This document shows positions 17,937-24,975 of a stretch of DNA of 64,000 nucleotides, piece after piece (position 1 is the first letter of the stretch; every line of letters begins with the position of its first letter). Source of the stretch: Chryseobacterium indologenes (GTDB lineage Bacteria > Bacteroidota > Bacteroidia > Flavobacteriales > Weeksellaceae); NCBI RefSeq assembly GCF_002025665.1, contig NZ_CP018786.1, positions 2,294,001-2,358,000 on the forward strand, written 5' to 3'. The notes below the pieces were generated by a model, which made no database searches, was not told the DNA's origin, and saw nothing but the letters and a program-made list of their open reading frames with translations. The translations under genes and the position numbers were made by a program.

Positions 17937-18107
17937 ATGAAAAATCTAAAGAAAATTACAAGAGATCAAATGAAAAATGTTCAGGGAGCTGGGACTCCAA
18001 TTACATGTCCTGCAAAATACTATCTTAAATGCGAATCGATCTACGTTTGTGACCCAGACCAGGGGATTTATGATTGTGTTTGCTCTTGCGTTCCAATCGG
18101 ATCTTAA
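17937..18107 (+). CDS. leader-type six-cysteine peptide (bacteriocin-like), copy 1
   Basis: A 56-residue peptide. The first 19 residues (MKNLKKITRDQMKNVQGAG) form an amphipathic leader ending in a Gly-Ala-Gly site like those cut by C39 double-glycine peptidases. The remaining core has six cysteines with spacing C-x7-C-x5-C-x8-C-x-C-x-C (Cys 24, 32, 38, 47, 49, 51). The peptide at 19249 has the same leader and exactly the same spacing. It has its own promoter and terminator. Similar small proteins in Chryseobacterium are named bacteriocin-like; activity is unproven and no transporter or modification enzyme lies nearby. Confidence 0.8.
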   Translation: MKNLKKITRDQMKNVQGAGTPITCPAKYYLKCESIYVCDPDQGIYDCVCSCVPIGS

Positions 18108-18130
18108 TAAAAACTGTTTACATAAAAATC

Positions 18131-18155
18131 AAGCCTTCTCTTTGAGAGGGCTTTT
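18131..18155 (+). terminator. terminator of peptide gene 1
   Basis: AAGCCTTCTC (18131-18140) pairs with GAGAGGGCTT (18144-18153), with one G-T pair and a 3-nt loop, followed by TT. Confidence 0.75.
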
Positions 18156-18276
18156 GTTATATTTGTAGCAAAGATTTTTTATGGTTTATTTTTCATAACC
18201 TCCAATAATCAATTTTTCAGGTAAAATTTTATAAGGGATTAAAGAGGGTACACATCTTTTCCACATAAAAATCCCC

Positions 18277-18284
18277 TAGATTTG
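18277..18284 (+). promoter_or_regulatory. -7 promoter element of the Arr gene
   Basis: TAGATTTG matches the consensus. It is only 13 bases before the ATG, so the mRNA would have a leader of roughly 8 bases or fewer. Confidence 0.55.
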
Positions 18285-18297
18285 AAAAAAATAAAAT

Positions 18298-19041
18298 ATG
18301 GAATTTTCTCCTTTTAATCCTGTGATCAAGTTTTGTCTGCAAGGAATGGGCTTTGAAGACAAAGGAATGCCTGAAGAAGCAGCTCAATTATTTTTAAAAG
18401 CCTGGGAAGAAGCTTCGGACGATCATGAAAAGTTTCTGGCAGCTCATTATGTAGCACGTCATCAGAAAACCATTGCTGATCGGTTAAAGTGGCTTGAAAC
18501 TTCCTTAGAGTTGGCTTTAAAAATAAATGATGATACGGTTAAAAGTGCATTACCTTCTCTTTACCTGAATATTTCCAAATGCTATGAGGATTTAGGAGAT
18601 TCAGAAAAATCAAAAAAGAATGCTGAATTGTCAGTGTTACTTCAAAACCATCCGTATGATAAAGGTCCTTTTTACCATGGAACAAAAGCCGAGTTACAAA
18701 TGGGAGATCTGTTGACAGCAGGCGGAAACTCTAATTACAAATCAGAATTCAAAATGAATCATATTTACTTCACCGCTTTAACCAATGGAGCAGGACTTGC
18801 TGCTGCACTGGCAAAAGGCGATGGAGTAGATCGTGTATATATTGTAGAACCCACAGGGAATTTCGAAAATGATCCCAATGTAACAGATAAGAAATTTCCG
18901 GGAAATCCAACCCGATCTTATCGCTCCGAAATGCCTTTGAAAATTATCGGAGAAATTACAGAATGGAGTAGACCAACTCCTGAAGATCTTCAAAAATTTC
19001 GTGAAAAACTGGATAACAGTAAAGGAGAAATTATCAATTAG
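18298..19041 (+). CDS. arr: rifamycin NAD-dependent ADP-ribosyltransferase with N-terminal helical-repeat domain
   Basis: A 247-residue protein in two parts. Residues about 120-240 are a whole Arr domain: FYHGTK (active His about 127), HIYFTAL, then RVYIVEPTGNFENDPNVTD with the conserved Asp, and KKFPGNPTRSYRS. Arr enzymes inactivate rifampicin by ADP-ribosylating its ansa-chain hydroxyl. Residues 1-118 are an added helical, TPR-like region (EEAAQLFLKAWEEAS, LYLNISKCYEDLGDSEKSKKNAE) not present in the about 140-residue Arr of mycobacteria. The function of this extension is unknown. It stands alone between two cysteine-peptide genes and ends in a terminator. Resistance is predicted by family, not shown. 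Confidence 0.88.
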   Translation: MEFSPFNPVIKFCLQGMGFEDKGMPEEAAQLFLKAWEEASDDHEKFLAAHYVARHQKTIADRLKWLETSLELALKINDDTVKSALPSLYLNISKCYEDLGDSEKSKKNAELSVLLQNHPYDKGPFYHGTKAELQMGDLLTAGGNSNYKSEFKMNHIYFTALTNGAGLAAALAKGDGVDRVYIVEPTGNFENDPNVTDKKFPGNPTRSYRSEMPLKIIGEITEWSRPTPEDLQKFREKLDNSKGEIIN

Positions 19042-19142
19042 TGAATGATGGAAAACAGCTGAATATGACTGTACTCATAAAAGCTGAAATGAATATTTCA
19101 TACATTTGGGATAAGTTTTTCATTCATTCAATAATAGTTTTT

Positions 19143-19164
19143 AGCCTCTTTTTAGAGGCTTTTT
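19143..19164 (+). terminator. terminator of the Arr gene
   Basis: AGCCTCT (19143-19149) and AGAGGCT (19154-19160) with a TTTT loop, then a short T-run. Confidence 0.8.
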
Positions 19165-19195
19165 GTGTGTAAAATTAATTTTTTCACAAATTAAA

Positions 19196-19224
19196 TTGCT
19201 GTTTAATGAATATTCTTATATTTG
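19196..19224 (+). promoter_or_regulatory. promoter of the second cysteine-rich peptide gene
   Basis: TTG (19196-19198), 18-base spacer, TATATTTG (19217-19224). It lies 24 bases before the ATG. Confidence 0.65.
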
Positions 19225-19248
19225 AAATGAACTAAAACATTTTAAACC

Positions 19249-19434
19249 ATGAAAAATTTAAAGAAAATCTCGAGAGAAGAATTAAAAACAGTTAAAGGAG
19301 CAGGACCCAATGTTCCGGCATGCCCTCCAGGAGCTTTATGGAGATGTGAAGCCATTGGTGTTTGTTCAGAAGAATTTGATCAGTGGGACTGCCTTTGTGG
19401 TTGCTATCCGGTAACGCTTCCTTTTCCAAGATAA
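19249..19434 (+). CDS. leader-type six-cysteine peptide (bacteriocin-like), copy 2
   Basis: A 61-residue peptide with leader MKNLKKISREELKTVKGAG, differing from copy 1 at seven of 19 positions, mostly conservatively. The core has Cys 25, 33, 39, 48, 50, 52, spaced 7-5-8-1-1 as in copy 1. The core is otherwise different and ends PVTLPFPR, so selection seems to hold the cysteine frame. It has its own promoter and terminator. Likely exported after leader removal; three disulfides or an attached modification are possible. A bacteriocin, signal or structural role cannot be separated on sequence alone. Confidence 0.85.
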   Translation: MKNLKKISREELKTVKGAGPNVPACPPGALWRCEAIGVCSEEFDQWDCLCGCYPVTLPFPR

Positions 19435-19441
19435 ATCAAAG

Positions 19442-19462
19442 CCCTCTTTTCAGAGGGTTTTT
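19442..19462 (+). terminator. terminator of peptide gene 2
   Basis: CCCTCT (19442-19447) pairs with AGAGGG (19452-19457), with A/T flanks extending the stem, followed by TTTTTC. Confidence 0.78.
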
Positions 19463-19527
19463 CATTTTACAAAAAACAGCCACAATGAAAATATTGTGGC
19501 TGCCTTTTTGAAATCAAATATCAACTA

Positions 19528-20211
19528 TTATAAAGATCTGGAGCGGGCAATATTAATAAGGTACACAAGGTGTGCGTACATGCTTCGCTTTACAGACTCT
19601 ACTTTTATATCTCCGGTGGCCTGGTTGATGGTAGTGACTAAATCTGTATTACATTGACCTGCAAAGTTTCCACTTCCTAAATAGTTCACTGTATTGGTAC
19701 TTGGATAAGAGATTCTGGGATAGTCAGGTGCTGTCTGATTGGCAACAGCAGTTGCGTTTGCAAACCCTTTATTATCAACATATCGGGCTGTCCATGTTCC
19801 CAAAAACTGTCCATTTCCTGTATTAATTCCTTGTCCTACAATGATTTGAGTGTCTACGGGAGTGCTGAACCCTGCACAAGAAGAGTAATGGTTGACAGAA
19901 ACAGTACAGGAAGAAGCATTGTCACCAGGTTGGAAACATTTTCCTTCGTATACAGTAGATCTTTGTTCACTGGAAGAGGTTGATGTGTTCAATATAGCCT
20001 TTGGCGCAAAAATTTCTTCAGGAGAAATAAGAGTTAAAACTCCTTGCGCATCCGCAGCAACAATTTTTTTTTCAGCATTTGAAAGCCCTCTTACTCTTAC
20101 CAGACCATTAACATCCAAAGTATGACTTGGAGTGGCGGTATTAATCCCAACCTGTGCTGTTGAACTACCACAAATAGCAAGTGCTGCCAAAAATAATGTT
20201 TTTGTTTTCAT
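19528..20211 (-). CDS. secreted or surface protein of unknown function
   Basis: A 227-residue protein with a signal peptide (MKTKTLFLAALAICGSSTAQ). It is followed by VGINTATPSHTLDVNGLVRVRG, a motif found at the start of many Bacteroidota surface and tail-fibre-like proteins. The rest is beta-rich with six cysteines and no known catalytic motif. I chose ATG 20211 because it gives a clean signal peptide; an upstream start 21 codons earlier would put a second hydrophobic stretch before it. It converges on the cysteine-peptide gene across about 90 bases. Confidence 0.75.
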   Translation of the reverse strand: MKTKTLFLAALAICGSSTAQVGINTATPSHTLDVNGLVRVRGLSNAEKKIVAADAQGVLTLISPEEIFAPKAILNTSTSSSEQRSTVYEGKCFQPGDNASSCTVSVNHYSSCAGFSTPVDTQIIVGQGINTGNGQFLGTWTARYVDNKGFANATAVANQTAPDYPRISYPSTNTVNYLGSGNFAGQCNTDLVTTINQATGDIKVESVKRSMYAHLVYLINIARSRSL

Positions 20212-20595
20212 GTAATTTTTTGAAAAGGTTAAATTTTTCACTAAGGTAAGAAATATCTTTAAAATAGAATACAAATGGCATGAAATCTAATATAAACTAA
20301 TTGTAAATGAATATTAAACGTATTAATATCAAGTTTTAAGTTTATTTTTTTAAATAACTCAAAATATATAGAGGCTCTATTTGTTTGAAAAATATTTGTA
20401 TTTTAGCCGGAATATGTTGTTTTTTAATAAAGATATTGTGAGCTAATTAAAATTCAGATAATTTGAATAAAAAAAATTAGTAGATTTGCACGGAACAAAA
20501 AATAATAAATATTAAGCAATATTCTCTATGACTGGATTTTTGGAATGAAAGTATAGGAGAATAACAGGATTTTAGGTTATAAAACTACTGAAACT
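20212..20595. other. divergent intergenic region with a -7 element
   Basis: This AT-rich gap between the divergent surface protein and lipoprotein genes has TAGATTTG at 20481-20488, a consensus -7 element for the plus strand. The transcript would have an unusually long leader of about 100 bases before the ATG at 20596. No small gene or clear structure is visible. Confidence 0.45.
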
Positions 20596-20964
20596 ATGAA
20601 GAAACTTTTTTTACTTTTATTAACGGCGTTTTTATTTATCGGTTGCAGCTCTGATGATGATACTATTTATGATTATGTAGGAACATGGTCTGGTTCTTAT
20701 GAAGGAGCAGATAAAGGAGTTTGGAACTTTGTGGTAGATGAAAGTGGTAAAGTGGTAGGAACAATGCATTCCGATGTTAATAATGAAAACTACAGCATTA
20801 CCGGGAATTTAAGTGAGACAGGAGATCTTAACGCCAGAGTAGGGCTTCCTTCACAAGGAGATTTCAAAGGAACGTTAACGACAGAAAAGAAAGGAAACGG
20901 AAACTGGTCCAACTCACTTCCAACCCCTGCAATATCAGGAAGCTGGAAAGGAGAGAAGAAATAA
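20596..20964 (+). CDS. small lipoprotein of unknown function
   Basis: A 122-residue lipoprotein: signal peptide with lipobox FIGC (Cys 17) followed by SSDDD, an acidic stretch that in Bacteroidota often acts as a surface-export signal for lipoproteins. The mature part is a beta-rich domain with repeated G-W/T-W-S-G elements (YVGTWSGSYEG, ISGSWKGEKK), resembling small lipocalin-like lipoproteins. No enzyme motif. It is monocistronic, with its own promoter and terminator. Confidence 0.78.
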   Translation: MKKLFLLLLTAFLFIGCSSDDDTIYDYVGTWSGSYEGADKGVWNFVVDESGKVVGTMHSDVNNENYSITGNLSETGDLNARVGLPSQGDFKGTLTTEKKGNGNWSNSLPTPAISGSWKGEKK

Positions 20965-20970
20965 AACAAG

Positions 20971-21002
20971 AAAGTCTGCAGAATGTACTGCAGACTTTTT
21001 TA
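20971..21002. terminator. strong terminator between convergent genes
   Basis: AAAGTCTGCAG (20971-20981) pairs perfectly with CTGCAGACTTT (20988-20998), with a 6-nt loop and a T-run. It abuts the stop of the minus-strand gene at 21004. Confidence 0.88.
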
Positions 21003-21003
21003 T

Positions 21004-21642
21004 TTAAACAAATCCCATATGGGTAATCTTATCATTTTCATTCTTTAATGCTATAAAATAGAGCAGGAAATCATTATCAGGAAAATACTTTTTAAAAGAC
21101 GTATTTTGTTGCTGATTCCAATACACTATTTCTTCACTACTTTCCATACTATACTTTTCAGAATTTAATTTTAAAGTTAAAATCACTGCATGATCTGAGG
21201 TACAATGATCATTTTTATACAAAACATGATCTTTCATTCTTATACAATCAGAAATTTGATTTACCGTGCCTAATTGAAATCCCCTCAGGAGTTTTCTTCC
21301 TTCTTCAGTCTTTAAACCGTTTTCAACCGTTCTTTTTCCTCTTTCAGAAATGGTATCTAAATCTTTGATAGTAGTCATCACCTTTGCAAACTTCTGGTAG
21401 AGGAGGGGATCACCAGCTTCTTTAATATATATTTCCAGGCTTTTCCGGATCATCTTCCCCATTTTGGAACAATGCCCGAACTCAGAACTGTTCTGTCTTA
21501 CTTTCTCATATGACGGATTTTTCTTAAACGCAGCTTTATTAAACCCGCTTTTCTTCCGAACCACATTTTTGCCATTCAGAGTATAAAAAACCAGATCGCC
21601 CACTGCTCCGGTAATCTTGATTACACTTTCATAGGTTGCCAT
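21004..21642 (-). CDS. conserved hypothetical protein
   Basis: A 212-residue protein without signal peptide or membrane segment. It starts MATYESVIKITGAVGDLVFY, followed by a strongly basic region (KNVVRKKSGFNKAAFKKNP, about 25-43), a helical middle (GKMIRKSLEIYIKEAGD, then KVMTTIKDLDTISERGKRTVE) and a beta-rich C-terminal part. The basic N-terminal region could bind nucleic acid, but that is a guess. I do not recognise a named family. It is transcribed alone and divergently from the NlpC/P60 gene. Confidence 0.7.
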   Translation of the reverse strand: MATYESVIKITGAVGDLVFYTLNGKNVVRKKSGFNKAAFKKNPSYEKVRQNSSEFGHCSKMGKMIRKSLEIYIKEAGDPLLYQKFAKVMTTIKDLDTISERGKRTVENGLKTEEGRKLLRGFQLGTVNQISDCIRMKDHVLYKNDHCTSDHAVILTLKLNSEKYSMESSEEIVYWNQQQNTSFKKYFPDNDFLLYFIALKNENDKITHMGFV

Positions 21643-21751
21643 ATTTTCAAAATAGAAATCAAATATACCAATAAATAATGAAAATCAAAATTTTAACATA
21701 TATTTATAATATAGTTGTAGTATAGTTGTAGCATAATTAGATTATAAAATG

Positions 21752-21759
21752 TATATTTG
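21752..21759 (+). promoter_or_regulatory. -7 promoter element of the NlpC/P60 gene
   Basis: TATATTTG matches the consensus, 37 bases before the ATG at 21797. Just upstream is a short tandem repeat, two copies of ATAGTTGTAGT (21711-21732). Confidence 0.55.
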
Positions 21760-21796
21760 TGATGTGTTTTGTTAATTAATTATAAATCAGAAGAAT

Positions 21797-22369
21797 ATGG
21801 GAACGGAATTATTTCAACAAAAAATAAAAATAAAGCAGATGGTCGTGGTATTGGCAGCCTCTGTTTTTGTAGTTTCCTGCGGATCCTCTAAAAGTGCTTC
21901 TGCGAGCAAAAAATCAAATACAAAGGCCGTAGCGAAAGCTGAAAATCTCAGAAAATTGGATTCAAAATTTAGTGGTAATGTTTCAAGATCAATCAATGAT
22001 GTTTTGAAAGATGCAGAAAAGTATATCGGAACACCCTATAAATTCGGAGGAAATACTTCTTCGGGATTTGACTGCTCTGGATTTACTGTAAAAGTATTTG
22101 AAGAAAATGATTTTAATCTTCCCAGAAGATCTTCTGATCAGGCTGATGCCGGAAAGAATATTGATATCAAAGACGTAAAACCAGGTGATCTGTTGTTTTT
22201 TGCGACAGCAGGAGGAAGTAGAGTATCTCACGTGGGAATTGTTCATGATATTGGTCCTGACGGAGAAGTAAAATTTATTCATGCTTCTACCTCAAAAGGC
22301 GTAATTATTTCGTCCCTGAACGAAAAATACTGGAATAAGGCCTACCTTCATGCTCAAAGAGTGCTGTAA
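21797..22369 (+). CDS. C40 (NlpC/P60) peptidase lipoprotein
   Basis: A 190-residue cell-wall hydrolase. Signal peptide with lipobox VVSC (Cys about 28), a Ser/Lys-rich linker, then an NlpC/P60 domain from about residue 70: DAEKYIGTPYKFGG, catalytic Cys in FDCSGF, PRRSSDQ, PGDLLFF, catalytic His in VSHVGIV, and the third polar residue His in FIHAST. It should cut peptide cross-links of peptidoglycan (D-Glu-meso-DAP type bonds) from the outer-membrane side. A stand-alone LytTR gene follows after 26 bases and is probably co-transcribed. Confidence 0.9.
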   Translation: MGTELFQQKIKIKQMVVVLAASVFVVSCGSSKSASASKKSNTKAVAKAENLRKLDSKFSGNVSRSINDVLKDAEKYIGTPYKFGGNTSSGFDCSGFTVKVFEENDFNLPRRSSDQADAGKNIDIKDVKPGDLLFFATAGGSRVSHVGIVHDIGPDGEVKFIHASTSKGVIISSLNEKYWNKAYLHAQRVL

Positions 22370-22395
22370 AAACATTTCCAATTAAAATAATAACG

Positions 22396-22722
22396 ATGGA
22401 GAACCGTACTTTTGCTTTCATTAAATCAGATAAAAAGCTGATAAAGCTTTTCTTTAAAGATATTAATGTTATTAAGGGACTCGGAAATTATGTGGAAGTT
22501 CATACCACAGACAATAAAAGATACATTTATTACAAAACACTTAAATACCTCATAGAGACTCTTCCTGACGAATTTATGCGGGTCCACAATTCATACATTG
22601 TCAATCTGACGAATATCGAATCTTTCGAAGACAATCACTTAATCTGTGGTGATTTAAAAATTACAGTAGCCAAAAGCTATAAAGAATGCCTGCAAACAGC
22701 TCTTGGTAAAATGATGCTTTAA
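22396..22722 (+). CDS. stand-alone LytTR DNA-binding protein
   Basis: A 108-residue protein consisting of a single LytTR domain: INVIKGLGNYVEVHTTDNKRYIYYKTLKYLIETLP, then FMRVHNSYIVNLTNIESFE (given in pieces), ending LKITVAKSYKECL. No receiver or membrane domain is attached, unlike most LytTR response regulators. It lies 26 bases after the cell-wall hydrolase gene. Downstream is an inverted repeat (TCAGAAAAA 22736-22744 with TTTTTCTGA 22760-22768) that may be a weak terminator or binding site. Target genes are unknown. Confidence 0.85.
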   Translation: MENRTFAFIKSDKKLIKLFFKDINVIKGLGNYVEVHTTDNKRYIYYKTLKYLIETLPDEFMRVHNSYIVNLTNIESFEDNHLICGDLKITVAKSYKECLQTALGKMML

Positions 22723-22831
22723 AAAACATCATACATCAGAAAAACATCTCGTTACATCATTTTTCTGACAGTATGCATAAATAAGTTTTCTTGTTTGTTT
22801 TCATGTTTTAGTTTTATATAAAATTAAGATA

Positions 22832-23203
22832 ATGAATAAAGAAAAAGCATTAGATTATATTCAAAATCATACGATTATCGGAATAAAAGCCGGACATCAA
22901 AGACCTGAATTTCTCGAAATATGGATGGTTGTTGTCCAAAACCGGATATTCGCAAGATCCTGGGGGCTCGCTGAAAGAAGCTGGTACAATATCTTTTTAG
23001 AAAATTCTGCAGGAGAAATTCAATGTGGTGAAACCATTTATCATGTAAAAGCTCTCGTTCCGGAAGATATCAATGATCTTACTGAAGAAATTAATCAGGC
23101 CTATCTGACAAAATATAACAGTGATCATAATATTCCATATTCACAAGGGATTATTCAGGAAAAGCATGTTGCGAAAACAATGGAGTTTATTATTTTGGAG
23201 TAA
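22832..23203 (+). CDS. DUF2255 family protein
   Basis: A 123-residue soluble protein resembling the DUF2255 group: IWMVVVQNRIFARSWGLAERSWYNIF near the centre, with the R-S-W motif repeated, and a C-terminal TMEFIILE. The fold is thought to be a small beta-barrel like that of pyridoxamine-oxidase relatives, but the function is not known. It is separated by 109 bases from the LytTR gene and has no partner downstream. Confidence 0.72.
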   Translation: MNKEKALDYIQNHTIIGIKAGHQRPEFLEIWMVVVQNRIFARSWGLAERSWYNIFLENSAGEIQCGETIYHVKALVPEDINDLTEEINQAYLTKYNSDHNIPYSQGIIQEKHVAKTMEFIILE

Positions 23204-23227
23204 ATAGCAGTTGAAATATTCAATAAG

Positions 23228-23245
23228 AACGGGCTTTAGCCCGTT
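23228..23245. repeat. short palindromic repeat AACGGGCT-TT-AGCCCGTT
   Basis: A perfect 8-bp hairpin with a 2-nt loop. A half-copy, CCGGCTTTAGCC, follows at about 23268-23279. This GGGCTTTAGCCC palindrome is of the type scattered between genes in Chryseobacterium. It may also serve as terminator for the DUF2255 gene. Confidence 0.6.
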
Positions 23246-23302
23246 TATCGAAAAATAAAAACTTCGACCGGCTTTAGCCAAAACTTATATAATCTTCTTA
23301 TT

Positions 23303-23363
23303 TAACCACCCCGTCAAAAATTCTTTGAATTTTCGCCAACTCTCCGGAGGAGGGGAATTTTTA
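23303..23363. repeat. intergenic repeat-like segment with nested hairpins
   Basis: A GC-richer patch in an AT-rich gap. It contains AAAATTC-TTT-GAATTTT (23316-23332), the palindrome CTCCGGAG (23341-23348) and CCCC/GGGG outer arms. The look is that of a dispersed REP-like element. Copy number cannot be judged within this window, where it occurs once. Confidence 0.4.
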
Positions 23364-23450
23364 CGTTTCCGTTTGCCATCTATCTGCTATTCATCATTGC
23401 AATAGTATTGCATCACGAAACTTAGGAAATTTGCCCAAAACTATTATCAT

Positions 23451-24062
23451 ATGGCAGATTTCATCAGATTTTTTATCCCTTTTTACTTCATCATTTTCTT
23501 TTTGGTCTCATTTGTAGGCATTAGCTACAAAGTGGCTAAACAAATTAGAAAAAATCCTAATGTTCTTCCCAAAGATGATTCAGCATACGGACTTGTGGGG
23601 TTGTATTTTAAGCTGGTTTTATTCGCTTTGTTTATCTATACAATACTTCTTTTATTTTTTCCGAAAGACATTTTCTCTGCTTTTAAAATCAATGTGCTGG
23701 AATATGATCTTTTTCAATATACCGGAATTATATTAATGATTGTTGCTTTCATTTGGGTGATTATAGCGCAGTTACAAATGAAAAACTCATGGAGGATTGG
23801 AATTGACAATACAATGAAAACAGATTTGATAATCCATGGATTATTCAGATTTTCAAGAAATCCCATATTTCTGGGAATAACCATCAGCCTTGTTGGGTTT
23901 TTTCTTGTTTTTCCTACTGTGATTGCGCTTGCTTTTCTCCTGACAGGAAGCATTTTGATGCAGATCCAGATCAGGCTTGAAGAAGAGTATCTCCTAAAAG
24001 AACATGGACAAATTTACGTGACCTACAAAAAGAAGGTGAAGCGCATGTTGAGTCTTTATTAA
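23451..24062 (+). CDS. isoprenylcysteine/phospholipid methyltransferase-family membrane protein
   Basis: A 203-residue membrane protein with four to five helices. The C-terminal part has the ICMT-like SAM-binding pattern: LIIHGLFRFSRNPIFLGITISLVG (in pieces about residues 125-148) and a terminal EEEYLLKEHGQIYVTYKKKVKR, matching the conserved R-x-P-x-Y/F-x-G and E-x-x-L motifs. Bacterial members methylate small or lipid substrates; the substrate here is unknown. It is monocistronic before dapD. Confidence 0.82.
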   Translation: MADFIRFFIPFYFIIFFLVSFVGISYKVAKQIRKNPNVLPKDDSAYGLVGLYFKLVLFALFIYTILLLFFPKDIFSAFKINVLEYDLFQYTGIILMIVAFIWVIIAQLQMKNSWRIGIDNTMKTDLIIHGLFRFSRNPIFLGITISLVGFFLVFPTVIALAFLLTGSILMQIQIRLEEEYLLKEHGQIYVTYKKKVKRMLSLY

Positions 24063-24100
24063 AAGCATGATGTTAAAACCCGTTTTGCTGAACTTTTTTG

Positions 24101-24108
24101 TATCTTTG
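24101..24108 (+). promoter_or_regulatory. -7 promoter element of dapD
   Basis: TATCTTTG matches TAnnTTTG and lies 25 bases before the dapD ATG. No well-spaced -33 element is seen. Confidence 0.5.
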
Positions 24109-24133
24109 GCCGGTATAATTTTAAATAAGAAAC

Positions 24134-24946
24134 ATGTCATTACAACAAACTATTGAAAATATCTGGGACAACAGAGAATTATTGCAGAATGAAGACAGCC
24201 AGAAGGCGATCAGAGAAGTTATTTCTTTAGTTGATAAAGGGGAACTTCGTACTGCAGAACCTACAGAAAACGGATGGCAGGTAAATGAATGGGTAAAGAA
24301 AGCTGTAGTAATGTATTTCCCGATCCAGAAAATGGAAACAATTGAAGTAGGTCCGTTTGAATTTCATGATAAAATGCCTTTGAAGAGAGGTTATGCAGAA
24401 AAAGGAGTGAGAGTTGTTCCACATGCAGTAGCGAGAGAAGGTGCTTATATTGCTCCTGGAGTAATTATGATGCCATCTTATGTAAATATTGGTGCTTATG
24501 TAGATTCCGGAACAATGGTAGATACTTGGGCGACTGTAGGAAGCTGCGCACAGATCGGTAAAAACGTTCACCTGAGTGGTGGTGTTGGTATCGGTGGGGT
24601 ATTGGAACCGTTACAAGCTGCTCCGGTAATCATTGAAGACGATTGCTTTATCGGTTCAAGATGTATCGTTGTAGAAGGAGTTCACGTAGAAAAAGAAGCT
24701 GTACTGGGTGCTAACGTAGTATTGACCGCTTCTACAAAAATAATCGATGTTACAGGAGATACGCCAATTGAAATCAAAGGAAGAGTTCCTGCACGTTCAG
24801 TAGTAATCCCTGGAAGCTATACAAAACAGTATCCTGCAGGAGAATATCAGGTTCCATGTGCCCTGATCATCGGTCAGAGGAAGGAATCTACAGACAAGAA
24901 AACATCTCTGAATGACGCATTGAGAGATAATAATGTAGCCGTTTAA
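24134..24946 (+). CDS. dapD: 2,3,4,5-tetrahydropyridine-2,6-dicarboxylate N-succinyltransferase
   Basis: A 270-residue enzyme of the succinylase branch of lysine and meso-diaminopimelate synthesis. An N-terminal helical domain is followed by a left-handed beta-helix of hexapeptide repeats (AREGAYIAPGVIMMPSYVNIG, VDSGTMVDTWATVGSCAQIG, VHLSGGVGIGGVLEPLQ, read in parts), then the DapD C-terminal segment CALIIGQRKESTDKK. Length and motifs match DapD throughout. It supplies peptidoglycan precursor. The GT-C gene starts 29 bases after its stop, so the glycan operon may be partly co-transcribed. Confidence 0.96.
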   Translation: MSLQQTIENIWDNRELLQNEDSQKAIREVISLVDKGELRTAEPTENGWQVNEWVKKAVVMYFPIQKMETIEVGPFEFHDKMPLKRGYAEKGVRVVPHAVAREGAYIAPGVIMMPSYVNIGAYVDSGTMVDTWATVGSCAQIGKNVHLSGGVGIGGVLEPLQAAPVIIEDDCFIGSRCIVVEGVHVEKEAVLGANVVLTASTKIIDVTGDTPIEIKGRVPARSVVIPGSYTKQYPAGEYQVPCALIIGQRKESTDKKTSLNDALRDNNVAV

Positions 24947-24975
24947 GATTAATATTTTAATCTAATACCACAATC

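Noticed and set aside
17977..18168. 63-codon frame overlapping the first cysteine peptide
   Set aside because: The overlapping 56-residue frame has a paralogue with matching leader and cysteine spacing at 19249, so the other frame is incidental.
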